In this document: positions 11,421 through 24,194 of the stretch, one piece after another | Position numbering within the stretch: the stretch's first letter is position 1 | How the letters are laid out: each line of letters opens with the position of its first letter | Origin: Datura wrightii | Lineage: Eukaryota > Streptophyta > Magnoliopsida > Solanales > Solanaceae | Direction of reading: 5' to 3' | Length of the DNA stretch: 64,000 nucleotides | Assembly: GCA_035772735.1 (NCBI GenBank) | Contig: JASDFA010000006.1 | Location: 61,830,001 to 61,894,000 of the forward strand | Position numbers and translations under genes: made by a program | The notes under the pieces: generated by a model | Database searches by the model: none | Told to the model about the DNA's origin: nothing | The model's input: only the letters and a program-made list of their open reading frames with translations

Positions 11421-12322
11421 AAAACTGTTCTAATTATACTTGAAGAGTTATTTTGAAGCTACTGCACAAAAATATGGGACTATTGTTATTTTTTTGTGGG
11501 ATACACTTTGGAAAAAAAAAATTAAAATAACTATGAACTTCTTCACTAATTCATTACTAAATTGCTAGCTAATAAAATTTTATGATAACTTATCGTTAAA
11601 TAGGATTAATGATATATTTTATTGTTTAGCTATGAAATTTATCAATCACTAATTTCTACTTCTATTTCTCTTTAATAGTGATAATTCCCTCCAAACTTAC
11701 CCCACTTTCAAGGTACAGTAGAATTATCATTATTATTATTATTACTAATCTTAGTATACGTGGTTCGCGCGTATCTATTATATTATTAGTAAAAAAAATT
11801 TAAAAATAATATAAATAATATTTAAAAGATGTATTTGTATCACAATATAAAAATTTGGAAAGAAAATTATGAATTCGAAATTGATAAATAATTATGTTAA
11901 GAGTTTGATCCAATCCAATAGTTCTTGCTTCAATCTGTTCTAATACTTGTTTCAATGAACAAAAATATTGTAGAACTAGCATTCTATTGAAAGGTAAAAA
12001 AGTTATTCGCTTTTATATAAGTACTTAGATGCATGCATAACATGTATATTTCGTGTTAATTATTATAAAATTGTAATACTACACTATTAATATATCAACA
12101 TTTAATATGAATATTAGCACTACGAAGAAGCATCATAATACAAAATTGTATGTACTTGAATAGAACATATAGTATAACTTATTACTTTAAATAATTAACA
12201 CTTACAAAGTCATATTATGAGTTATTATTGGCTTATTTTAGCACTAATATTGATGTCATATCACAAACACATTTATTTATTTGTAATTAACCGTTTAAAC
12301 TAAGAAAAACTCGTAAGAATTA

Positions 12323-12437
12323 GGGAAAGCAACCACTATACTTGCATCAAGGTAGACAATTTATCTCACACTCCTTGGGGTGCGATTCTTCTCTAAATCC
12401 TGTTAACACGAGATGTTTTGTGCACTGGGCTAACCTT
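12323..12437 (+). mobile_element. Degenerate TS/Au-type SINE, 3' part
   Basis: Contains CACTCCTTGGGGTGCGATTC, then a degraded CCTGTTAACACGAGATG and TTTGTGCACTGGGCTAACC. These match in order the 3' half of tRNA-derived plant SINEs (TS in Solanaceae, Au more widely). The tRNA-like 5' half with A and B boxes is not clearly recognisable, so the left edge is approximate. Many C-to-T differences indicate age. Confidence 0.7.
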
Positions 12438-13726
12438 AATTCAAATCATATTTTTAAAATTCTTAAACATAACATTCATTTGCATTATAAGTATATTTTT
12501 ATTCAATGTGTAATTATTTTTTAAAATATAAAATCTTAATCTCTTTTAAATTTCTAAATATTAATATTTTCTATATATTTCAAATAAGAGATAATATAAT
12601 ACATAAAATTTAGTTAATTTTAAAATTTTAAATATTAAAAAAATAATTAATTAACTATTTTATCAAGTGTGAACTTTATTTTAAAAGGGTAAAAAAGTGA
12701 ACGATATTTCGCTATGAGGTTTTGTACTTTAAATATTTCATAATAACTTAATTTTTAAATTTTCGTTTTACTCTTTATAAGATGATTTCAACTTTTTTTT
12801 TTTTAAAATCGTAATCTATGTGTCTAATCAAACACTTTTACATAAACAATAACAAAAAAATAGTATAGATTAAACCGAAGAGAGTGAATAATAAGAACAA
12901 TTGGTTAATTGAAACAATATAAGTATGTTGTGCTTTTATATTTTATTTATTTCTTCGATTATACAAACTTAGAAAAAAAAAGGAGGAAGAGAAATCAATA
13001 TATTAATGCAAAATAAAAATACATTTTTTAATTTATTTTCTCATACCATGAGTTAAAAAGTTGTGATGTTAGTTAGTTTAATGAAGAAAGTATTGTTATA
13101 AGTTAATAAAATTGTAATTAATTTGAAAATTTTAAATATTAGGACTTTTATGTAGTTTAAATAAGAAAAAAATTTGAGAGACAAAATTTTAGTGAATTTA
13201 AAATATTAAATATTAGAAATTAAATAACAAATTAATAATTACAATTTTAAGTAGAAATATTTTAAAGCATTTTAATATTTTTAATATAATATAGATAAAT
13301 TATTATAATCACCTCGTCATTGTTCTGTAATCTCCTATTTTTGGTACATACAAAAATAGTGTGAAAGATAGAAAAGGAAACCGACAAAATATCTTATTAA
13401 TGCATTGATTAGAAAGGTTGATAGAGAATTTCTCCACTGTGGAGGGCGGCTTGTGTCCTCTTGTTTGTTTGGTTATGCATTTCGTAATATTTGTCACTTT
13501 TAAGTGTTCAACTGATTAAATTAATATTTCAAAAAAATATACTTTGGATATTGATTTTCCTTTTATTTTAATTTGAGGTATAAAATAATACTCGAAGACG
13601 ATCAAAACTCACATAGGATTATAAATTGCAATTTAATAACTAGAAATGCATAGAGAACTTTAGCATAGAGAAATAATTTAAGAGCGCATAACATTTATAG
13701 ACTACAAGCGTCAGCCATATGACATA

Positions 13727-14076
13727 GGGTGTGTTTGGTTGAAAATATTTTTTTCAAAAATATATAAATTTCTTGCTTATTTTCTATTGTTTGGTAAATA
13801 AATAAAAAAAATATTATCTTAAAAATATTTATGTGCGATCTAGCAAGATACTATACGAATACGATGGGGTTAGGGAGGGGAGATTCGGGGATGGTCAAGA
13901 GTTGGGGGTTGGGTGGGTGGAGAGGAGATAATGAACTTGAAATTATTGTCCCTTATTAAACTTATTTTTCCTTTTTTTTTTGGAGTACCACTAAGAAAAC
14001 ATTGGTGGATGATATTTTTTATAATAAATAAATAAAAACAAAGAACAAGCCTCCAAGCAATAGAAAGAAATAAATA
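13727..14076. mobile_element. Truncated hAT-like MITE
   Basis: Starts GGGTGTGTTTGGTTG, a common terminal sequence of plant hAT MITEs. It is followed by AAATATTTTT-rich sequence and a G-rich stretch (13863-13930) often seen in such elements. The other terminus is not found before LTR J1 begins at 14077, so it was probably cut by that insertion. Confidence 0.45.
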
Positions 14077-16555
14077 TGTTATGCTCCCAATTTTGGGAGG
14101 TCCGATTGACATCCGGTGTCTCACTTGATCAAGTGAACCCTGCAATTAACCAACTAACAAACAAGCCTGAGCTGAGGAGGCTCGGCATCACAATACAATA
14201 TACCAACAAAAATCAAGACAACAGAGCTAACATCAGAGTCTACGGCGAAAGCTGGCCTCCAATGCTTATATATAACGGGCCACAAGGCCACACCTGAGCG
14301 ATAACAATAATATAATATGACTACCTAGGCTTACAACAGTTTTGACCACCCAAAATAATAGTCGATGAGCCTCTACGTGTGCAGCAGTTGATATATGATC
14401 GTGATAGGATCTCGACCTACCTAAATATACTTATGTACCAAAAGTAAAACAACTAATAGCTCTGAACAAACTGGACATTAGTAATAGCTAGGACTCATGC
14501 TCAGTACGAGGATCTCACTCTACCTGCCAATCAATACCTGCAGGCATGCATGTAATTCCCCTAGGCTCAAGATGTTAATACCGAAATCTGTCGAGTACGT
14601 AAGGCGACAGAAAAGAAAGATATAGAATAATAGGAAGGGATACACAAGGAATATTAGAAGGAAATCAACAAAACAAACTCAACCTGTAAACAACAACAAG
14701 TCACGGTACCTTACCTGCCTTCAACCTAAGCTTCCCAATAACAAAAATATTTCTCAGTCGATTCACATATCCAACTGATAGCTAACAAGAAAAAGCAACA
14801 ATACAAAATACAATGCAGTACAATAACATAAAATGTAATACAATGCATCAATCATTATGATTAAAGCAATTTAGAAGTTCAACCTTGCTCGGGTGTACAT
14901 TACAGTCTTACAGGATAATGAAATATACAAGCTCAAGTACGCCAAAGTAGACATTACAACCATACACTAACTATGTTCAAGCTCTAGTGTGCGGGAGTAG
15001 TCTTCATAACCATAAACTAGCATACTTATACTAGAGTAAACATTACAGCCATACCCAAGCTCCACCCTTCAAGACTAGAAATCACATGTCACTTGGGTCT
15101 ATTTACTTATAGGCTTGACCCATTGTCATGGCTACTATCGCATGTTGGCACTCATATAGCCTCGAAGGCGACATCAGTTAGTATGCAGTAAATACATGAA
15201 AAGATAACATGAAAATGCAAAACAAAATAGTCAACAACAACAAATAATATCTATCGTCTAATCTTCTCAACCACACGATCAAAATTTTGTATTTTATAGA
15301 TCTAGGTCTTGCCACAAACACACATAACTGTATGCCAACTCGAGCCACACACTTGATCACAAACAATAAAACAAAACATCAACCCTACAAAGAGTAATAA
15401 TAGCACAAAAATAACCCACAAATTGACATAACAAAGCCACCAACCAAAATTCACAACACAACTTTAACTTCACGTATTCAAACGTCCCACCGCCATATCA
15501 CAAAACACCCATGGTGACACTCAAACTTCAACTATATTCTCAACACTAATAGCACCACAAAGAAGCAACACAACAAGAGAATAATAGCATGAATCAAAGG
15601 CTACAACAGAATCAATACACATAATATATCGATAATACAAAATTTAATGAAAAATATGACAAAAGAAGGAAAGAACAACCTTAACATACCTCTCCATTGC
15701 TAACGAAGAACGTAGAAAAATGTTCACATTATAGCACACCAAACTACTGCAACAAGCAGATCCTCAACCACATGCCATAACACAATAACTATTCGACAAA
15801 CAAAAAGACGTACAGTAACATATTCAGTAAGATTTCTATAAAATCAATTATAGAAACACGAAAACAAGATATATTAAATGTCACAAGTCTATAACTACTA
15901 TATCTAGATGAAAATAAAGAAGAGAAGTCACATGCCCAACTGGCCTATTAGAAACATCCATGAAACTACCGGAACAATGACGAAAACACGAGCTACACGA
16001 TGACTACAATGATCTAGGCTTGAAAAGAAGCTAGGATCATGGATTTATGGCTCAAGATCATCAAGAACATTAAGGATAAGCATAGAAATGGGTATTCACC
16101 ATTTTACTTCTGGAAATATATGAATGGATATGACCAAACTGACCAAGGGGATTTATATTGTCTTCCACTAACTAGGGCCCCTCCTGGACATGCCATCTTG
16201 TGCAGTCTCGTGAAAATATGAATATCTCTCTATTCTAAAGTCATATTGGTGAACGATTTATTGATTTTGTCTCTAGGCTCATAAACCTTCAATTTGATAG
16301 GAATTAGGCCCCATAACTCTTTATATATTGAGAGAAAGCCTCTGAAATATCTGGCCCAAATTTCAAAAAATTCAAGAGAGTAATTTGAGATAATGTTGCC
16401 GACTTTTATTTTACAACTTGCTTGACTTCAAATATTAACATACGATCATAGAGTGATTTTGAATATCTCATAACACATCTTTCATTACATACTAAACATT
16501 CTCAATCCTACCTCAAAAGTATGGTTTTATTACTTAAATTTTATGGGGTATTATA
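14077..16555 (-). mobile_element. Element J: 3' LTR (J1), minus strand
   Basis: The window-left terminus is TGTTATGCTCCC and the right terminus TTATA (degenerate TGTAATACCCC on the minus strand at 16555). Its left 1.2 kb aligns with J2 (16937-17918 continued at 19313-19560). A polypurine tract lies just to the right. No gene is seen; short open frames in it are spurious. Confidence 0.75.
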
Positions 16556-16936
16556 TCATTTTCTCCTTAAGAGCATTCATCCTCGAATGCTAGCAATACA
16601 TACGAATAAGTTCTAAGAGTTTGCACACAACAATGTTACTAACATACTCAACTAGATTATGTGAGTATACAATAAAATGACACCAAACAAGACAACCCTG
16701 GACCTACCAAGGTACAAACACGACAACAATGAGTAATGAGATAAATGATCATATTTGCTGCCACATCTTGCCATTACCTGTTGCAATATCTTACCACTGA
16801 CTGGCTAATGCTATAATCCTTCGGGTCATAAGTAGCCTCCTGTTTACAAGTACACTATACAACACACACATAAACAAGACTTTACTATATCTGACTTGCA
16901 AACTCTCTGGGACACAACATTACTCTATACCAAGTT
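16556..16936 (-). mobile_element. Element J: 381-bp internal region with only PPT and PBS
   Basis: Between J1 and J2. The minus strand reads TTGGTATAGAG near 16921-16933 next to J2 (tRNA-Met type PBS lacking one C). At the other end it reads CATTCGAGGATGAATG and then AAGGAGAAAATGA (about 16556-16568) next to J1, the usual 3' edge of chromoviruses. No coding sequence remains, so J is either a large internal deletion or a miniature non-autonomous form. Confidence 0.7.
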
Positions 16937-17918
16937 TGTCACGCCTCAAACCTGGTAAGATGTGGCCAACACTCGGTTCCTTACTTGAACGAGCGAACCC
17001 GACAACTAACAAATCGACAAACATGCTTGAGTGGATGAGGCTCGACATCATAATACAATATAACAACAAAAATAAAGATAACAGCCAATGTTAGAAACTA
17101 TAGCGAGCTAGCCCTCAAACCAATATTTATTTACAACGAGCCCACGAGGCCACACCTGAATAATATAACAACTGTACACTATGGCCGCTCGACCTGCAAT
17201 AGTTTGACAACCCAAAATTATAGTCTACGAGCCTTTACGAGTGCAATAGTTGATATATGATCGGGGTAGAGCTTCAATCCGCTTAAATATACATATGTAC
17301 CAAAATCAAAACAATTAGTAACTTCAAACTAGCTGGAGCTTACCAACAACTAGGACACCCGCTCAGCTACAAGGATCTCGCATTACCTACCTATCAATAC
17401 TTGTAGACATATATACAATGCCTTTAGGCTCGAGATGTCAGTATGAAAATGTACCGAGTATTTAAGGTAATAGAAAAGAAAAATATGTAATAAAAGGAAG
17501 GGATACATAAGGAATATCAGGAGAAAATCAGTAGAACCAAAAACAAGTCACAATGTCTCACCTATTTTCAACCCAAGCTTCCCAATAACAACTATAATTC
17601 TGAGCCAATTCATGTATCCAACTCACAACTAACTAGAACAAGCAATAATAAAAAAATACAATACAATACAATAACACAAAATGCAATATGATGCATCAAT
17701 CATTATGACAAGTTTGACCTTTCTAGGGCATACCTCACTATTTTACAGGTTAATGACACGTCAAACCTTAAGTGCACCAGAGTAGATGTCACAGCCATAC
17801 ACTAGCTATGTACAAGCTCTAGGGTGCCAAAATAGACTTCACAATCATACATTAGTGTAATCATGCTGGAGTACACATAACAACTATACCCAAGTTCAAC
17901 CTTTTTGGAGTAGATATC

Positions 17919-19312
17919 TGATCTTGGGCAAATTTATATGCCCAAGTGATACTCAAAACTACCATTTTAGCCTTGTTTATCTATCAATGTGTATACATTC
18001 TCATGTAATTGGTAATAAAATGTGAATTTATACTAACCAACATGATTAGCATTGTTTTGCAGGTAAAATGTAATTTCGGGAAGCTAAAATGCATGTTGGA
18101 TGATATCGGGATTGGACTTGGATGCGAGCAAGGGATAAAGCATTGGACAACATGAATTAAAGGGGCTCCATCGCGGAGGCCTTCTGCCTGGATAGGGAAA
18201 ATTCGCCCAAATTCCAGAGAGGGTCCGCGTCTGCTCCGTGGCACGGTGGCATGGCTCCGCGTTGCACGCCGTGCCACGTTGGGCCTTAATTCCTGGACCC
18301 CCAATTCCAGTGAGGGTCCGCGTCCGTAGCGTGTCACGGAGGCAGTGCTCCGCGATGCACTCCGTGACACGTTGCTCGTTATTCCGGGAAAAATTCCCAG
18401 CAGTATAAATAGAACACTTAGGTTCATTTTTCGATATTCTGACTGGGTGGAGCAAGGACGTGGGTTACAAGCAGTTGAGGGACGAAAATATCAGGGTTTT
18501 TTCTCTCTTTCTTTCTTCTTTAATTCAATTTCTTGTATGATTAACACTCATTTTAAGATGTTTAATCCACAAATGAGTGGCTAATTCCTCTCCTTGCTGA
18601 GGTTATGAACAAGTGTGATGAAATTTGATCATTGATTCTTTGGTTTTTCATCTTTTCTTCCATGTTGTTCTATTAATTCTTGTTCTTACTGCATTAATGT
18701 GTGGCCTACGTTAATGTACATCTAAAAAGTCCGGTTTCACTCGAGAGAGCAAGAAATTGGAAAGTTGTGAATTAATAGGATATGTTCTTTAGTTGGTTTG
18801 GGAAAATTGAGTTTTGATTTGCTTTCAGGATAGAAATATACCTGAAAGTCATATTAGTCAATTTAGGAACCGGAATTGTATGGCTAGAACATGAATTGCA
18901 TTTGATCACAGAAATGTAGACGGATGGTTCATGATTCTTAGGTGAGGTTAAATACGAGAGTTTTAATCTCTTGGCAAATGTTCTTGGCTAGCAACTAGAG
19001 GAAAAGATTAACCAAATTATAATGATAATTAATTTCATTACATGTTCGTTTAACCTCAGCATGCTCTCATTCATAGTTCAGATTCAAAGTAGATAATTGT
19101 TTTAGCTTTAGTATAAAAAATTATAAAACAAACTATCAAACTTTTGGTTACACTGTTGTCTGCATTTTTAGAAGTAAAATATAGTACACTTGAGTAGATT
19201 GCACTTCATCCAAGTCTCTGTGGTATCGATACTTGGCTTACTAAAGCCACTTACTACTTGTTCGACCACGTGCACTTGCGTGTCGTTTTATACCCCACAA
19301 ATCACGCGAACA
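17919..19312 (+). mobile_element. Solo LTR of the A/B family, TSD ATATC
   Basis: A complete LTR from TGATCTTGGG to CGAACA, 1394 bp, flanked by direct repeats ATATC (17914-17918 and 19313-19317). Flanking J2 sequence resumes exactly, matching the uninterrupted J1 copy near 15080-15090. It was formed by recombination between two LTRs of an element inserted into J2. The first U3 palindrome is missing its left arm and loop (about 24 bp) near 18169; the second (18237-18246 with 18269-18278) and third (18330-18341 with 18360-18371) are perfect. Confidence 0.93.
18404..18410 (+). promoter_or_regulatory. TATA box of solo LTR 1
   Basis: TATAAAT, 32 bp after the third palindrome, same placement as in LTRs A and B. 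Confidence 0.6.
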
Positions 19313-19560
19313 ATATCACATGCCATTTAGGTCAGCTTAACTTCAAACTCGGCTCATTAGCTACTATCGTTGGTTGGGTACTCATAAATCCTCAAAGGCA
19401 GCATCAGTTATTATGCAGCAAACACATGAATATATAACATGAAAATGCACAACTAAACAACCCACAACAACAAACAATATGATACCACCCAATATTCTTA
19501 ACCACACACCCAATATTTCATATTCCACTAATCCACCTCCTATCATGCCCCTAACCAGAG

Positions 19561-22334
19561 AAGGGAACGACTGGCACTCAATATCTTACGAAATCAAAAA
19601 TTAGTTGTTTTAGCATCTGTAACTATAAAAATTATCCTAATAAGGCCACCTGCTAAAATCAACTATAGCACAACATATGGACCGATAATGTTAGAACTCA
19701 ATAATAATAAGAATCACTAACGCCGACAAGGTTACAACACAATTGAATAAACTACGGAAAGTTGACGAGGCTATGAGATATATTATACCACACATACTAA
19801 GTCCACAAAGTCTCTAAAGAGAATATAATACTAAATGATCGGGGCAGGACCCTGACCTACCCATAATTATGCAATAAAACTCAAACATAAGCAAAACTAG
19901 ACCTCATCTCAAAAAAGGAGCATACTAACTCTCAGCTAATTCTAACTTCTAATGCAATGGGCGAGTGGAGCATCTACCTATATTTGCAGCACAAATGTAA
20001 GTGCTCAAGCGAAGGGCATCAATATAAATGATATCTACTAGTATGTAAGGCTGAAAGTAGTAAACATAAGAAATACCCAAATAAATAACTGAATCAGAGA
20101 TAGGGATAAAAACAACCTAACTCTAAAAACTGTAACCTGGCAGTAACTGAACCCTATATGTCAATGCAACAACGTATATGCATATAACTGCCCAACCAAT
20201 AGGCCATCTGATGGTAAAGTCTAAAAGAAAGTCTGCCTAACTGATATAACTTTATTGGTGGTAAAACCTATAGATACTTGCCCAACTAATATATCCCATC
20301 GATGGTAAAGTTGTGTAAATCGTATCCATAATGATGTTTATATCCAAAAGGGTTCATACTGAATCTGTATGTGTCATACTATGCAATAACATCCTGACTC
20401 TGAGACTATGACCTGCATAGGTCTCAATTATGACTCAAGGATAACTGTAACTACAAATATACAACTTATGAGACTTATATATTGCATATGGAACATGTAC
20501 TCATTAAATGGATGACCTCCACGGAATTCCTGGGACTTGGATGATGTAAGAACCATATTTGATACATAATAGTCATCCTGAGGATGACTCCTAATGACTT
20601 AGAGAATAACATAGGATAGGAATCAATAACTTTAATCGCTTGAATAATCGAGTGATAGAGACATACCTTTCCCAAAATAAAGTATAAACGTACATATCGA
20701 TCTAATATAATTTTTTAGCAGCTAATAAATAGTGCCCTGTTGACGAGGTCTTCCTAACAATTATCAAATGTATTAACATAACAACTTACCATACACTTAT
20801 CAACATTTCAACTTTACACTTCATTAACTTAATCTTTAACATATTTAGCTTTAGCTTCAATTTTAACCATTCCGCTTTCATGTCACATACTTGATTTCAT
20901 ATATGCTAACAAGAACACATTTCTCAAACTATACAATTCATCATAAAAATAGCTTTTCTCGTTCAATACCTCTTCGAACTAACAAGTCAACTAATAGAGT
21001 GATTTCTTAGACGTTCTATTTGATTTACATAAAAGCATGAAATTAGGTAGTATACAAACTTTTAAGAACATGAATCTTACATAAGAATTATATTCTCACA
21101 CATGATATAAGCACCAACCAATCACTGCACACTCTCAGGTCTTATGAATTTGAGTCATCATAATCATAACAACAAGAGTATGTTCTATATCTTTCATTCT
21201 GCAATAGAGAGTTCATGTGTTCTATAACATAAAGTAACCTCAATATATATATATATATATATATATTTAACTGAAGGATAGCTCTAAGTATCCTTTATTT
21301 ACACACTTGTACACAACTATATCAACATCAATTCTCAACTTGAATTCATGCTAAGGAAAGAAAAGAAAAGGGGCCTTTACATACCTTGTCGTAGGTTTCA
21401 ACTTGGACGATGATAATCCTCAATTCAAAGTTGTAGTTCTTCCAAATTCAAGCCTAAAATTTAGGAAGACATGTATGTCCAAACTTTCAAATCCATCCAG
21501 CAACATAACCTAACAAGAGCACAACAAAATAATTCATTACAAGTTCAATTTGGCCGAGACTCATAAATTTCTTGCAAATTGAATGGTAAAAATACTTACT
21601 TTAACACATGGATGATCTTGAATATATAGGAAGTGATTTTTCAAGACCTTTTATTGAATTGGATCCTCCAAATCCAAGTTAATTTCGATGGAACAACTTC
21701 ATGACAATGTCCTCTATGACCTCAAGAATCTATATCCAAGATTAATTGGTGTTTGGAGTTGGTTTGATATGTTAATTTGCCTCCAATTTGCAAGAAAGAT
21801 AAGGAGAAGAAAGAAGGGGACGTACTCTTATGAATTTTGAACATTAGGGAGAAATAATATGAAGTTTGGGGCTGGGTTTATCTTATAAAGGCACCCAAAA
21901 CCATAACCCGCTTTTGCTTGAACAATCTGCAGTTAAATGATTATAACTTTTTACTCTGATGTCGGATTGATGAGAGGTTTGATGCTCTAAAAGTTAGACT
22001 TAATGAACTTTAATATGATAGGTAATAGGACTTATAACTTAATATATATCGGGAGATATGCTCCTCCCAAGTTAGACCACATATGAGACTTATCTAAAAT
22101 TCTTTCTCGTAGTAAAACCGTGAACGAGAATCTTGTTACCAAGCTCCCTTTGATATAAAAATTTAACTTAATTCTTTAATAAACTTCATATATTCATTTA
22201 ATTATATGAACACCCCTTTTGAAATTTTATTCTTCCGGCATCTTCTAATCAGACAATGCAAAGCGGAAAAAATTCGACTTGGATATCTTCAACTTAATGA
22301 GTTAGTCATTTTAAAATATATATGGGATGTTACA
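19561..22334 (-). mobile_element. K: truncated chromovirus-type LTR, minus strand
   Basis: The text between 19835 and 20050 (for example ATGATCGGGGCAGGACCCTG) resembles the corresponding parts of J1 and J2 but belongs to a different subfamily. The minus-strand start is TGTAACATCCC at 22334. An (AT)n microsatellite lies at about 21243-21266. No supported gene is present and the left edge is approximate. Confidence 0.5.
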
Positions 22335-23569
22335 CTGTCATTCTATAAATACAAGTATCTAAATGCTATCTTGGTAGGCTCATATAGGAAAATGGGGCTG
22401 TTGAAACATAAAAAAGTCCTAAGTTCATTGCTACAACCCACAATCAATCTGAAGCTAAAACATGAGTAGCCAAATAAGTTCTAGAGTGTAACTACAACAA
22501 GTGACAATAAAAACATTTCTCACCACATATGGTACATGGACATCAAATGGATTAATAAATCCTACTCTCAACTAGAAAATCAATGCTACAATCAACATAA
22601 TTAGTTGCCAAAAATGGTGTTATACATGTCAATGCAAAACAGTTATGGAAAAAAATTTTGAGGGAGGGAATTTTTCAAAGAATCAAATACGCATGAAATA
22701 AAATCATATGCCACCACCACTTAAGTCAAAGAACACTAATCAACCTAAAATGACTCAAATATAGACTAGTAACCTTAATAAAATTGCTTAGAAATTTATC
22801 ATAGGGATCAAGCACAATGACACTTAAACTACTTCTATTGGCCAGATTCAATAGAAAAAGTCCTCCTAAGAAAGATCCATGTCCAAAAAATCCGAAAGGA
22901 CTCTAACATCTATAAAAAGAAAATAACCACTAGATCTAAACTAATTATAAAAGCAAGAAAATCATCACACACAATACATCAACAAAAATTAGTATCAATT
23001 AAAAAACATATCAGAATTCATTACACATCAAAAAAAATTAAGCATCATTACATAGCAAAATTATACACCAAATCCACCAACAAAAAATTATACAATGTCC
23101 TCCATGCACGCAAAAATTGAAACGAAGGGGTAAAATACTTCTTGAGGTGATCAAAGCGTACTACTCCGAACCATGAGGAATGATATTAGGGATAAATTCG
23201 GTATGGTAGGCGTTGCTACAGCTGACGTGCTCACCTCACTATCAATGTATGGCCTAATCCTCGCGTAAGACAGCAACTCAAATTTGACAGCTCTAATGTT
23301 GGCTGCCTCAATGAAAGTCCTCCTCATTTGTTTTATCTCTCCTCTCTATCATTGGAATCTTGCTTGGAGCTTGGGGAGGAGTAGGGCGTTTGGGCAGTGA
23401 TTGACTGGGAGATTAGGCTCGCACCAACGCTGCTGTAATGGGTGAAGCTCTGGGAGGTGCAGCTGGCAGTATAAACTCTCTGACCAGTGGGGCTCTTGGA
23501 GTGATCCCAGAAGGCTGGTAAGTAGCCGGTACTTTCTATAGTCAGAAACTCAATATCTATATCCTTAGC
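22335..23569 (-). other. Probable 3' noncoding region of element L
   Basis: No gene seen. Its place after the L reading frame and its T-rich minus-strand text resemble the 3' noncoding region of element A. It ends at LTR K without a recognisable polypurine tract. Confidence 0.35.
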
Positions 23570-24194
23570 CTAAAGAACTCTAATCTACAGCTCCAGCATA
23601 ACCGCTCTAGTCTCCTCCAAACTTTCTCGGAGGCTCAAAATGTTTATCTGGTTGGAGCCTCCATTTTGCTGCATCACCCTGCCCTCAATAGCCTCCACTT
23701 TGACCAGTATCATTTGCTAAGTGACTAGCAATAAATCTCACATAGGCTGCAGGGCCCTCTCATCTATTTTGGCCACAAAAGCCATTACCTCCTCTATCAG
23801 TCGGGCTTTCCACCTCTCCTCCCTATCTATTCCGGCTGCCATTCTTGCAAAAATATCTCTCATGAGTTGGACAGTCCTAGATGTAGCAATGGGTCTGCTA
23901 GAGCTTACTGGAGGTATGATTGGAACTACAGCAGAGGAGCTGACTCCTTAAGGAGCAGGGTTTGAGGGATGTACCACTGAAGTCCTTGAAATAGACCCTT
24001 TCAATATCTGTCTCATCCCCAACTGGCACAAATGCACTCATGTGTTGGGAGACTGTGATCAAGGACTCATCTCTTATCTTGGTGATCTTAATCACCTAGT
24101 GTGCTACTATGTAGATGTCCTCCCTAAGTAATGCAGGCACTTCCTCCCTATTATATAAAGTAGTAACCAGATAGGGGCATGGTAGGGAGGTAAC

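Larger units (their letters stand above)
9601..13726. other. AT-rich intergenic island without genes
   Basis: Strongly AT-rich, with long A and T runs and an ATT microsatellite (about 11726-11745). The only supported features are a MITE-like element (10794-11420) and a SINE tail (12323-12437). Open frames here are short, low in complexity and without recognisable motifs. It is the longest stretch in the window lacking LTR-element signatures. Confidence 0.6.
16937..19560 (-). mobile_element. Element J: 5' LTR (J2), minus strand, interrupted
   Basis: Starts TGTCACGCCTCAAACC at 16937, next to the PBS. It aligns with J1 up to about 19560 once the solo LTR at 17919-19312 and one TSD copy are removed. 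Its distal (U3) part is not recognisable; after about 19560 a different LTR (K) takes over, so J2 is truncated. Confidence 0.65.

Noticed and set aside
17984..18584. Open frames of up to 147 codons in the solo LTRs and at equivalent positions in other LTR copies
   Set aside because: They recur because the LTR is repeated and GC-rich palindromes lack stops; they cross U3, TATA and R, and show no protein-like composition.
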